From: a bacterium
GTDB taxonomy: Bacteria > UBP6 > UBA1177 > JAKLFG01
Reading direction: 5' to 3'
DNA length: 64,000 nt
NCBI GenBank assembly: GCA_022709425.1
Contig: JAKLIW010000006.1
Location: forward strand, 1 to 64,000
The stretch's first letter is position 1; every line of letters starts with the position of its first letter. Position numbers and translations under genes: made by a program. The notes below the pieces were generated by a model. The model was not told the origin of the DNA. It searched no databases and saw only the letters and a program-made list of their open reading frames with translations. This document shows positions 25,970 to 36,800 of the stretch, one piece after another.

Positions 25970-27165
25970 TACTTATCGAGATAGCGATACCGCTTTTCTT
26001 CATGGCGCTCCTCATCACCTTCAAGGTGCGGCTCGAGGTCGTCCTTCCGGCCGGGGCGCTGGCGCTGGCGCTCCTCTTCGGTATGGGCCCGCTGGACGCG
26101 GTCATCGTCTACGGGAAACTCTTCGGGTCGGCGCAGTTCCTGATGCTCTTCTGCGTCATTTTCTTCGTGATGCTGCTGGGCGAACTGATGGAACGCGGCA
26201 AGATGCTGACGCAGATGTCATCCATCTTCCTGTCGGTGTTCCGCGACAACCGGCTCGCCGCCGCCGCGTCGGCTGCCTTCATCGGACTCCTCCCGATGCC
26301 GGGCGGATCGCTCCTTTCGGCCCCCTTCGTCGACAAACTCCTGCCGAGCGAACAAAACGACCGCAAACTGGTCCTCAACTACTGGTACCGTCATATCTGG
26401 GAATACTTCTACCCGCTTTATTCGGGCATGGCGTGGATCATCACCGTGATGAAGGTCGAGCCGCTCTCGATCCTCTGCTACATGGGACCGATGTCGCTCA
26501 TCATGGTGGCGGCCGGCATTCCGCTCATCCGCCGCACCCCGCGCGAAACGCCGCCGGGACTGGCCACCGACGAGAAGGCGCACCGCCTGCTCCTCATCGG
26601 CTGGCCGATACTCTTCGCGGTGACCATATCGCTCGCCGGTCTGCCGCTGTGGCTGTCGGTCATCGCTGCGGTCGTCGCCTTCGTCGCCGTCAACCGGCGG
26701 CTTGCCCAATTCCTCCTGCCGTACCTGCTCAGCCGCAAGACCATCTTCACCATCTTCATGACCGCCGGCATCGTCTACTTTGAACGGATAGTGCGCGAAG
26801 CGGGGGTCGCGACCGCCATCTATCAGGCGCTCCAGACCTACAATGCCGAGGTGGTGGTATTCACCCTGTCGCTCATCATCGGGCTCCTCACCGGCATTTC
26901 CATCGCCTTCATCTCGATAGTATTCCCGATCATCAGCCCCTTCCTCATCACGGGCGGCGTGGTCGACATGCCGCTCCTCACCTTTGCCTACGCGGGCGGT
27001 TTTACCGGCGTCATGCTCTCCCCCACCCACCTCTGCCTCATCGTGACCACCGACTTTTTCAAGACACGTCTCGCGCTCGTCTATCCCGCCATCGTACGGG
27101 CCGGCCTCATCATGGCTCTGGGCGGCGGGGTCTATTACGCATTTTTACGGATGGTGATACGATGA
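25966..27165 (+). CDS. DUF401 family membrane protein
   Basis: 399 residues with about ten predicted membrane helices. Family landmarks are LPMPGGSLLSAPFVD and MLSPTHLCLIVTTDFF, resembling gluconate/anion-permease-like folds with re-entrant loops. The transport substrate is unknown. It overlaps both rsmB (ATGA) and the subtilase gene (ATGA), so all three are translationally coupled. Confidence 0.82.
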   Translation: MILIEIAIPLFFMALLITFKVRLEVVLPAGALALALLFGMGPLDAVIVYGKLFGSAQFLMLFCVIFFVMLLGELMERGKMLTQMSSIFLSVFRDNRLAAAASAAFIGLLPMPGGSLLSAPFVDKLLPSEQNDRKLVLNYWYRHIWEYFYPLYSGMAWIITVMKVEPLSILCYMGPMSLIMVAAGIPLIRRTPRETPPGLATDEKAHRLLLIGWPILFAVTISLAGLPLWLSVIAAVVAFVAVNRRLAQFLLPYLLSRKTIFTIFMTAGIVYFERIVREAGVATAIYQALQTYNAEVVVFTLSLIIGLLTGISIAFISIVFPIISPFLITGGVVDMPLLTFAYAGGFTGVMLSPTHLCLIVTTDFFKTRLALVYPAIVRAGLIMALGGGVYYAFLRMVIR

Positions 27166-28694
27166 GAATGTGCCTGCTCTGCGGCCTGCTCGCCCTTTCC
27201 TGCGCGCTTTCGGCCACCGACGCGCCGACGGTCTACTACTACGGCTTCTCAGGCGAACCGATAGAACTTCAGCGGGTGGACAACGGTTCGACTCTCTGGC
27301 CGGTGGTGAGTTACGGCGCGACACCGATGCCGCTCACCGGTCGCATCGGCTTCAAACGCGACGGCGCGGAGAAGATCGATTTCGTCAAACTCGCGCCGGG
27401 GGACGATCCCTTCGCCGCGGCGCGCCGCCTTGCGGGCGAACCGGGCATCCGTTGGGCCCAGCCTGAATGGCAGGTCCGCATCATGCCGCACGCCGCGCCG
27501 AACGATCCCTATTTCTCCAACGAATGGCACCTAACGCAAATCAAGGCGACCGACGCGTGGGATGCGGTCTCCGGAACCGCACACACGATCATCGCCACCA
27601 TCGATTCGGGGGTCGATCTTGCGCATCCCGATCTCATCCTCAACCTTGCCAAAGGGAAAGATCTGACCGGCGGCTCGAATGCCGCCTGCGATCATCCCGG
27701 GTCGGGACAGAATGCCATCATCACCGCCGCCCACGGTACCATGGTATCGGGTCTCATCGCGGCACTGTTCAATAATGGTATCGGCGGCGCCGGGGTCTGC
27801 CCCGCCTGCGCAGTTCTGCCGGTCAAATTCCTCCGTTATGACGAAGAGAGCATCCCCGTTACGCGCATCTACGACGCCATCGTCGCGGCGGTCGACGCCG
27901 GGGCCGACGTCATCAACAACAGTTGGGGCGACATCGACACCGACTCGTCGGGCAACTGCATCACCGTACCGCGCGACAGTTACCGCGCCGAGGCGATCGC
28001 CTACGCCAAGAAACATGGTCGCAACGGCCGCGGAGCCCTCGTCATCTGGTCGGCGGGCAATTCGCAGTGCGACACCTCACTCAACGAGAACTTGAAAAAC
28101 GACGACATCATCGTCGTTTCGGCGCTCAACGAGAGCGGCGCTCCCGCTTGGTACAGCAACAGCGGGGCGCAGGTCGATCTCTGCGCCGGAGCGGGCAACT
28201 GGACCACCGACATCTCCGGCCCCGACGGCATGAATTCACAACTCTACACCACCCCAAACGGCGCCACCGACTACACCGATCAATTCAGCGGTACCTCCGC
28301 ATCGGCCGCGGTCCTATCGGGGATCGCGGGACTCATGTACGCCGCCAACCCGCTCCTCAATTTCACCGAAGCAATGCGCTGTATCCGTCAGAGCGCCGCG
28401 AAACCGACCAGCGCCATCTGCGACGCCGGTGGTTGGAACGACCCCGTCGGAGATCCCTACGCCCCGAGCGGAATGCAACGCTCTCCCTGTTTCGGCTACG
28501 GCATTCCCGATACCGCGGCATTGGTGACGATGGCGCGCGACGGCACCTGCAGTGCACCGTACAGCGGCTGCGACACCGACACCCAGTGCGGCGGCGGTTT
28601 CTACTGTGACGAATCGACCCGCGAATGCATCAAGCTACCGCCCGAAAAGAAAAAAGAGCCGGACAACGGGTGCAGTCTCACCCTCATCGACTGA
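27162..28694 (+). CDS. Secreted subtilisin-like serine protease
   Basis: 510 residues. The signal peptide (MRMCLLCGLLALSCALSA) could also give a lipobox (ALSC). A propeptide-like region extends to about residue 100. The S8 catalytic core follows: Asp in ATIDSGVDLAHPDL, His in AAHGTMVSGLIAA, oxyanion Asn in VIWSAGNSQC, and Ser in FSGTSASAAVLSG. The C-terminal tail has a Cys-rich CSAPYSGCDTDTQC stretch. All catalytic residues are present. It is coupled to DUF401 upstream and followed after 11 bp by a radical SAM gene. Its target is unknown. Confidence 0.9.
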   Translation: MRMCLLCGLLALSCALSATDAPTVYYYGFSGEPIELQRVDNGSTLWPVVSYGATPMPLTGRIGFKRDGAEKIDFVKLAPGDDPFAAARRLAGEPGIRWAQPEWQVRIMPHAAPNDPYFSNEWHLTQIKATDAWDAVSGTAHTIIATIDSGVDLAHPDLILNLAKGKDLTGGSNAACDHPGSGQNAIITAAHGTMVSGLIAALFNNGIGGAGVCPACAVLPVKFLRYDEESIPVTRIYDAIVAAVDAGADVINNSWGDIDTDSSGNCITVPRDSYRAEAIAYAKKHGRNGRGALVIWSAGNSQCDTSLNENLKNDDIIVVSALNESGAPAWYSNSGAQVDLCAGAGNWTTDISGPDGMNSQLYTTPNGATDYTDQFSGTSASAAVLSGIAGLMYAANPLLNFTEAMRCIRQSAAKPTSAICDAGGWNDPVGDPYAPSGMQRSPCFGYGIPDTAALVTMARDGTCSAPYSGCDTDTQCGGGFYCDESTRECIKLPPEKKKEPDNGCSLTLID

Positions 28695-28705
28695 CGGAGA
28701 ATGCC

Positions 28706-30847
28706 ATGAGCGATCGCCGCGAGATACTCATCATAACGCCCCCCTTCACCCAGTTGAACGCCCCCTATGCCGCCGCGCCATTTCTCGCCGGGACGCTTAC
28801 ACGCCAAGGGTATGCAGTGCGGCAGTGCGATCTCGGCATTCGGACAACGCTCCGCCTGTTCTCGCCCGATGGGCTCGGCCGCCTGTTTCCTCTCATCGCC
28901 GGGAAAAAACTCACCGACGAACAGGAGCGGGTCTGCGACCTTGCGCCGCGGTATAGCGCCACCATTGGCGAGGTGATCCCGTTCCTGCAGGGGAAAAATC
29001 CGGGGCTCGCCCAGCGGATCGTGACGCGCCGCTATCTCCCCGAAGGTCCGCGCTTTGCGGTGCTGGACGACGGCGCGGTCGAATTCGACACGCTCGATCT
29101 CCACGATCAGGCGCTCTATCTCGCGACGCTCTACCTCGACGATATCGCCGATATCGCCGCCGCAACGGCGCTCCCCGGCTTCGGACTCGCCCGCTACCAC
29201 GAACGGCTGGCGCAGTCGCCCGCGACCTTCGACGAACTCTACCGGACCGCTACCGGCCCCGGCGATCTGGTCACCGATCTGATGATGCAGGAACTCGCGG
29301 CGCTCGACCTTGCCGCCGTCGGTACGGTGCTCGTTACCATTCCCTTCCCCGGCGCCCTCATCGGCGCGCTCCGCGTCGGGAGATATATGAAGGAGAAAGG
29401 GATCGCCGTCATCTTCGGCGGCGGCTATGTCAATACCGAACTGCGCGAACTGGCCGACCCGCGCTTTTTCGAGTTCTGCGATTTCGTGACGCTCGACAAC
29501 GGTGAGGCGCCGGTGCTGGCGATCCTTGAGGGGAAGCCGTTCCTGCGGACCTTCCGTCTCGTCGACGGCAAAGTGGCCTACGAACCGGGCGACGCTCCCG
29601 ACCTCTTCGGCGAAGAACTCGGCGCTCCCTCCTACGACACGGCGGAGTTGGCGCGCTACCTCGACCTCATCGAGACGCCCAATCCCATGCACCGTCTCTG
29701 GTCGGCGCGCGGCACCCTGAAGATCCGGCTCACCCACGGCTGTTACTGGCATAAATGCGCCTTCTGCGACACCGGCCTCGACTATATCGGCCGCTACCGG
29801 CCTCTGCCCACCGCGCTCATCGTGGAACAAATCGAACGGCTGGTACGCGAAACGGGGATGAACACCTTTCACCTCGTCGACGAGTCACTGCCGCCCGCCG
29901 TACTGCGCGAATTCTCCATGGAGGTACTGCGGCGCGGCCTTACCGTGTCATGGTGGGGCAACATCCGGTTCGAGAAAGGTTTCAACGCCGACCTCTGCCG
30001 GCTCATGGCGGCGGCCGGCTGCATCGCGGTGACCGGCGGACTCGAAGGGGTGACACCCAAGATGATGGAACTGATGCGCAAAGGGGTGACGCAGGAGGAG
30101 GCGATCTGCGCCATCGGGCGGCTGTCGGATGCCGGCATCATGATACACGCCTACCTTATCTACGCCTTTCCGGGACAGACGCTCCCCGACCTCATCGACG
30201 GGCTCGAGATCGTCCGGCAACTCTTCTTCCACGAACTCATCCAGAGCGGCTATTTCCATCGTTTCGCCCTGACGGTCCACAGCCCGGTCTTCGCCGAACA
30301 GGAGCGCTACGGCATCGTGTCGCACCGGCGGCATAACAAGTTCGCGAATAACGATGTGTCATATACCGAAAAGGTCCCGCACGACCTCGACGCGTTCGGG
30401 CCGGGACTCAAAAAGGCGATCTACAATTATCTCCACGGCGCGCAGTGGGACGCCGAACTCCGCACCTTCTTCGATGTGCCGGTGCCGGCTCCCGCACTTT
30501 CGCCGCACGCCGTCACCCGGATGCTCAAGAAACAGCCGAAGGAAAAGGACCCGCACGGCCGCGTGCTGTGGCTCGGCGCGCTCCCCGAACGGTTGGGGAC
30601 CGGCGCCGAGGGGACGATCCTCCGTCTGACGGGACTCACCGACGCGGTGCGGTGGGAACTGCCGACCCCGCTTGCCGACTGGCTCATCGCGACGCTCACG
30701 CGGACATCGGTGCTGACCGGAAACGGCGAACCGCTCACCTTCGCTCAGTTACGGGCGAGTTTCCCGCAGAACGCGGGCGGCTTCGGCGACTTCATGCACA
30801 GCGAGTTTTTCGACGACCTCACCACGCTCGGCTTGCTGGTGGTATAG
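28706..30847 (+). CDS. B12-binding-type radical SAM protein
   Basis: 713 residues. N-terminal ILIITPPFTQLNAPYAAAPFLAG and the VIFGGGYVNTE segment fit a cobalamin-binding-like domain. The radical SAM motif is CYWHKCAFC within HGCYWHKCAFCDTG, followed by NTFHLVDESLPP, SWWGNIRFEKGF and GGLEGVTPKMMELMRKG. The C-terminal 200 residues are unrecognised. ATG 28706 is preceded by GGAGAATG. The reaction is unknown. It shares a tight gene cluster with a secreted protease and a permease, but no precursor-peptide gene was seen nearby. Confidence 0.82.
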   Translation: MSDRREILIITPPFTQLNAPYAAAPFLAGTLTRQGYAVRQCDLGIRTTLRLFSPDGLGRLFPLIAGKKLTDEQERVCDLAPRYSATIGEVIPFLQGKNPGLAQRIVTRRYLPEGPRFAVLDDGAVEFDTLDLHDQALYLATLYLDDIADIAAATALPGFGLARYHERLAQSPATFDELYRTATGPGDLVTDLMMQELAALDLAAVGTVLVTIPFPGALIGALRVGRYMKEKGIAVIFGGGYVNTELRELADPRFFEFCDFVTLDNGEAPVLAILEGKPFLRTFRLVDGKVAYEPGDAPDLFGEELGAPSYDTAELARYLDLIETPNPMHRLWSARGTLKIRLTHGCYWHKCAFCDTGLDYIGRYRPLPTALIVEQIERLVRETGMNTFHLVDESLPPAVLREFSMEVLRRGLTVSWWGNIRFEKGFNADLCRLMAAAGCIAVTGGLEGVTPKMMELMRKGVTQEEAICAIGRLSDAGIMIHAYLIYAFPGQTLPDLIDGLEIVRQLFFHELIQSGYFHRFALTVHSPVFAEQERYGIVSHRRHNKFANNDVSYTEKVPHDLDAFGPGLKKAIYNYLHGAQWDAELRTFFDVPVPAPALSPHAVTRMLKKQPKEKDPHGRVLWLGALPERLGTGAEGTILRLTGLTDAVRWELPTPLADWLIATLTRTSVLTGNGEPLTFAQLRASFPQNAGGFGDFMHSEFFDDLTTLGLLVV

Positions 30848-30851
30848 CGCT

Positions 30852-33800
30852 CTACTGTGCGGTCAGACGCGACCCGGCGCTGTGGGCGGCGAATTCGGGG
30901 GCGTACATGCACTGCGCCGTCGCGATACCGGCCGAGTAGTTCCCGGCAAGGGTCACCGTCAGACGGTATTCCAGCACATAGGTCCCCTTGACGGCGCGGT
31001 GGATGAAAAAGTTGGTCGATACATCCTTGGTCACCCGGTAGAACCAGAGGCCGTCGCGGTAATCGTGTCCCGACAGCACATCGACCGGTTCGGTCCCCGC
31101 CGGGCGGCCATCCTTGAGGTGCAGGTATTCCATGTCGCGGTCGACCCGCAGGACGAGCCGCACCGCTATCTTATCGCCTACTTTGAGCGGTGTCTCACCC
31201 GTTATCGGCTCCAGCACCGCGCCGCTGTCGGTCCGCTTTTCGCGCAGTATCTGCCGCTCGATGGAGAGCGGACTCTGCGCTGCGGTTATCTTGTCGAGTT
31301 CCTCGAAGTACTGCCAGTAGAGGGCGCCCCACGCCGGTCCCGGATTGGGATTGGCGACCGTCACCTGCGCCATCGCGGGGGTCACCTGCGCACCGGGCCA
31401 TGAGGTCTTGAAATAGCCGGTCCCCGCCTCGGGGGTCGGTTCCCCTTCGGCCGGTCCCGCCTTCTTCCCGCCGACCGTGACGGTGGCGAGCTTCGTTCCG
31501 GCGAGCCAGTCGCTGCCGCCGTAGAGGAGCGCGTAGACCGCGTCGGCGGTCGCCTTGGTGGTACGCCAGTTCTGCACCTGCTTCATCTTGATGAGCCAGG
31601 TCTTCATCTGGTCGGCGGAACGGCCGTCCTTCGCCACCTCCTCGAACGCCTCGATGAGCGCCGCCTGCGTCTCGATGGGGAACTGGAACCAGTAGTAGCC
31701 CCCCATGTTCTCCTTCCAGTACATGCCGAGTTCGTCAGAGTAGATCGCCCGCTCCTTGAGCGACGCGACCATCTTCGCCGGGGTCGCGGTGTCGCCGAAC
31801 CGGTTGAGCGCCGTCGCGGTGAGCCCCGTCATGTAGGGCGTCTCCTCAAGCCAGAAGGTGGTCGCCTGTTTCTTCCAGTAGTCGAACGCCGTCTTATGTT
31901 GTTCGGCCACCGGCACCTCGGTGAAGAAACTGCGGGTGTAGAGATAGTGCCGTTCGAGATAGGAGATGTGCTCCTTCGTCATATCGACCTTGGCGCGCAG
32001 GAGTTCCTCATATTCGCGCTGCATCTGCCGGTCGAGATAGCCGATCGCCGCGCGGGTCATCCGCTCGATATCGGGGCCGGTCGCGACGCCCAGCTTCTTG
32101 AGTTTGCCCAGTCCCGCGGTGATGTGCTGGGTGATGTAACGGTCCTCCGGGAGTCCCGGGAACCACGGCCAGCCGCCGCTCGACACCTGCAGTTGGCGCA
32201 GTTTATTGAGGGCGCTTTTCAGTTCGTTGCCCATCCGATTGAGGTCGAACAGGAGCGCCACGCGCCGTTTGGCGGCCGCTTCGTTCTGCCCATCGAGTAC
32301 CCACGGCGTCTCCTGCAGGAGCGCCGACTTGAGCTCCTCGTTCTTCATCAGGTTCGAATCGAGCGCGGCGGTCCCTTTCCACTGGGCAAAGACCTTCGCG
32401 ATCCGCGGATTCTTGTTCACGATGTGCGAGGCGAGGCTGTTGGCATAGTAGCGCGAAAAGACCTGTTCGGCGCACTCGTAGGGATATTCTATAAGGTAGG
32501 GAAGCGCCTGCACCGCGTACCACGCCGGGTTCGAGGTGAATTCGAGCGTGAGCCGGTGGTTGGTGAGGCTCTGCGAGGTATTGTCCTTGAGTTTCTGCAA
32601 GGTGAAGTTCTTCGTCTCCTTGCCGTTGATGGGGAGCGGAAGGGTCTCGGTGACGAGCATCCGGTTGGAGAGGACCGGCAGGGTGTTCTCCTCGCCGTCG
32701 CCCTTGTCGCCCGCCTTGGCGACGATGCGCCAGACGACCGGACCCTCCCGTTTGGGCACCGTTATCTGCCACTGCACCGCCGCGTTCCCTTTGGCGGGGG
32801 CGCTGAACGACGCCTCTTTCTGGGGAACGGCGAAATCGGTGGTGATGTCGGCCATCGTCCGGGCATCCATCAGCTTCAACTCGACCTTCCCGTCGCGCGC
32901 CGCGTCGGTCATGTTGCTGATCTTCGCCGACAGGACGAGCCGGTCCCCTTCGCGCAGGAAGCGCGGCACATTGGGGGCGACCATGATCTCTTTCTGTGTC
33001 TTGAGTTCGTTACGCAATATCGTCGAGGCGAGATCCTTGGTGTAGGCGAGTCCCAGCATCTTCCAAGTGGTCAACGCCTCGGGGACGGTGAAAGAGACGA
33101 TCGTTTCTCCCTTTTCGTCGGTCGTGAGCGCCGGATAGAAGAATGCGGTCTCCTGAAGGTTCTTCCGTATCTGCACCGGCGGCGCGGAAGGCCTGACCAG
33201 TTCGCCGGAGAGGTCCATGTCGTCGAATTCGTATTGTGCCGCGCCGTCGCCCGCGACCGCGTTCTTGCTCATGACCCGTCCCGTAGCCACCGCCGGGGCC
33301 GACGCCGGAACTTTTGCGACGGTCGTTTCGGCAACCGCCACCTCTTCGTCCACCGCGACCGCGCCACGAACCATCCTCATCGCGCCGCCGACACCGCGAT
33401 TGTAGTACCCGGCATTTTTGTAGCGGTAGCCATAGCCGCCGAGGTACATGCCGAAATAGTTGATAGCGTCGTCGGTGAGGGTCGGCCACGCGACATAGGT
33501 ATTCCAATCGCGCTCGATCGGCTGGGCGTACCGGACCTGCTGACCTTCGTTGGCAAGCCACTGATAGCGGTAATAGTTCGTCGGGAAAAGGGAAAAGAAC
33601 CACTGGTGCGGCACGAAGGCATCGAGCGAACCGTCGTAGAGCGTCGCTGCGAGTTCGGCCGCCACCGCCTCCCCTTTCGGGCCGCTTATCTTGATATGCC
33701 ACTGCTCCTTTTCGCCCGGCTGAAGCGTACTGCGGAACGAGAGGAACTCATACTTGAGCTGTTTATTGCTCCACGGCACCATGATGGTGCGCATGCCGCT

Positions 33801-36800
33801 GAAACTGCGGCCGTGCTTGAGGAAAAGATAGCGTAGCGCGATGTTGCCGCGGTCCGATTCATTCACCGGGACGCGGATGACCTTCTGCGACCGGTCGAGC
33901 GTGACGAGGGTGCGCTCCTCCTTCTCTCCCCGCAGAATATCGAGCACCACCGTCACCGCGTCGGCGGCGGTCGCAAAAAGTATTTCGGCTGTCTCGCCCG
34001 GTTCGTACTTCTCTTTTACCACCACGATGTCCTCGTACCGGTTCCGCGCGCAACCGCCGTCGGCGACCGTCTGTATAGGCACGATGCGGCGCGTCACGAC
34101 CGGCTGGCCAAACGTATCGGTGGCGGTCGCCTCGACGAGATAATCGCCCGCAGGCCACTCCTTCGGATCTATCGTCAGTTTCTTTTCGGCACCGGTGTCG
34201 AAGGGCAGGCGCAGATATTCCTTTTCCTTCGGGCGCGGCGCCGTATCCTCGTCACCGTAGGGGTCGTGCGGGAACTGCTTAATGAAGGCCGCCTTGTCGA
34301 GCAGGAAGCGGTCGGGCCGTTCGTAGAAAAGACGCGGCCGCAGGAGCCGGTCGGGGTCCTTGAGCCGCGACACCGTCACGGTCCCTTTCGACGGTTCGGG
34401 CTCGCCGCTCAGGTTGGTGGTGGCCAGTTCCAGTTCTAACGGCGCGTTCGTAAATCCCTGCGCCGCGCCGCCCACCGTCACCCGGAGCGCGCTGTAGGCC
34501 GCCTGCACGAACCGCTCGGTGGGGTGCGTCTCGCCGTTGATATCGGTCACCTCGGCATGGACGCGGTAGGAGAAGAGCGGCTGTTCCTCCTTGGGCACCT
34601 GCGTGTCGGGCCGCGCCGTGAAGGTGATCGTGTAGCGGCCGTCGGGCCCGGTGGTCGCCTCCCCCTTGCCGATCATCGCCTTCTTGCCGTTCCAGAGGTC
34701 GTAGAACCAACTCCGACCCCACCAGCCGAAGTAGTAGGGGAACTGCACCTCGCGCTCGACATACCACTGCACCTTGGCGTCGGTCAGCGGCGCACCGGCG
34801 TAGGAGATCGCCTTCCCCTCGACCGTCACCGCGTCGCCGAGCCGGTAAGCCCCCTTGGGCGGTTCGATCGCCGTTTCGAACAGCGGCCGTTTGTATTCTT
34901 CGACCGAAACGGAGTGGTTGCCGGTCTTGGTGCGTAGCGTCACCCGTCCGTTAAGGGCGCCGGTCGGCGCGGTCAAAGCGCCGTGAAAACTGCCATACCC
35001 ATTGGTCGTGACCGCGAGCGATCCCGTCTTCTGGCCGTTCGGGTCGTAGAGTTCGACGGTATCGTTCTTCCCCGCGACGATCTTGGGCATCCCCGTCGCG
35101 TCGTGTTCGATGGCGATACCCTTGAAATAGATCGTCTGGCCCGGCCGGTAGATCGCGCGGTCGGTAAAGAAATAGGTGCGGGTGTAGGAACGCCGATCGC
35201 GGCTGTAGGGGTAGCCCCAGAAGGCGCTTTTCAGCCGGTCGCTCCCCTGCGTGATGAGCACCGAAAGACCGTAGGAGCGGTAGTTATCGCGCGGCAGGGA
35301 CACCTTCAGCAAGCCGTTCCGGTCGGTCGTCCCGTTCGCCGTTTCCCGTTCCACATAGCGCGAGGAATGGTAGTCGTACTCGTTCCGGAAGATGGTCACC
35401 TGAGCCTGCTGGATCGGACGGCCGCTTGCCCGGTCGGCGACGAACAGTTCCAGCGCACGGTCGTCCACCTGATGCCGGAAGGCGATGCGCGACGAGCGGA
35501 TGATGACCCAGTTGAGGGCGTTCTTCTCAAAGGAGAACTGCGGATCGGTGCCGCACAGGATCGCGAAATCGCCCCGTTCGAGCGGCGGGACCGGTACCTC
35601 GACACGATGTTCGCGTAGGTCGCCGTCGTCAGGGAGCGGCACCTGCCATTCGTGGCGCGGCGGCAACGCCGCAAGTTCCTGCGCCGTCTTCTCGGGGTTA
35701 CCGCCGCCGTAGTGATAGCGCGCCGTCAGTTCGTCGGCCCGCGCCGCAGTCAGTTTCACGGTGCGGAAATAGAGCGTCTTGACATTGCGGTATTTGAGCA
35801 GGATGAGCGACGGCTGTTCGGGGGTCGTTTCGGGTTCGACCTGCAACTGGATGAACTTGCGGGTAATGTCGGAGGAAAGCGCCGCGCAAAGCGCCGCCCC
35901 CTCGCTGTCGGGCCACTTGAGCATCACCGCGCCGCATTTCGCGAGCGCATCCTTGAGCCCCATCCGATCGGTATCGGGCATACCCTCGCGCCACGCGGTC
36001 CCTTTCTCGTACGAAAGGCGCGCCAGTTCGTAGCCGATGTTCGCCGAGGCGGCGTGCGACCCGTACTGCCGTTCAAGGAGTTCTATCGTCTTCAGATAGA
36101 GGTCCTCCCTGTTCTCGGCGGTGTGGATGCCGCGGACGAAGGCGAGCCGCTTGAGTTCGATGTCGATGAGCGCCGCCGGGTCGCCGTCGCGCAGATGGGC
36201 GCGGGTGAGATCCTGCAATACCGTCAGGGCGTGCCACGCCAGCGCATTTTTATCGGTCGTCGCGAGCGGCAGGAGCGCGAACCGCTCGGCCGGCAACAGA
36301 TAGGCGGTGTCGCTTACCTCGAACGGCGTCGCCCCTTCGGCTATCGAGCTCTCGTCGTTCATGAAGAAATCGGCGGCGCGGTGGGCGACAAGATCGTAGA
36401 GTGTCGGCCGTAGTGTCCGCGGCCGCGTTCCTTTGGTCAACACCTCGTCAATGAGTTCTATCTTTATCTCACGCAGTTTCGGGCCGTATTCGAGCGCCGC
36501 GTGATGATGCGCCGCGATGCGGGCGATCAGCGTGGGAAGGCTCCATGTCGCGATATCCCCTTCGGTCGCGGTAGTGTCGGTCCGCTCGTAGAAACGCCAC
36601 CGATTTTGTTGAAAATAGCTCTCATACAGATCGGCCGCTATCGAATGAAGCAGGTTCCGTTCGGGGAACTGCGCCGTCGCTATCTCCTTCTCGATCGCCG
36701 CGATCTGTTCGGCCGGCTGTTTCTCGCCGATCCGCTGTTCGAATTTCGCACGCTGGATAAGCGCCTTGACGATCTGCGGCACATTGTGCGAGCCGCGCGC

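Noticed and set aside
31896..33836. Open frame of 646 codons opposite the A2M gene
   Set aside because: Antisense shadow; the A2M frame has clear domain motifs including the thioester.
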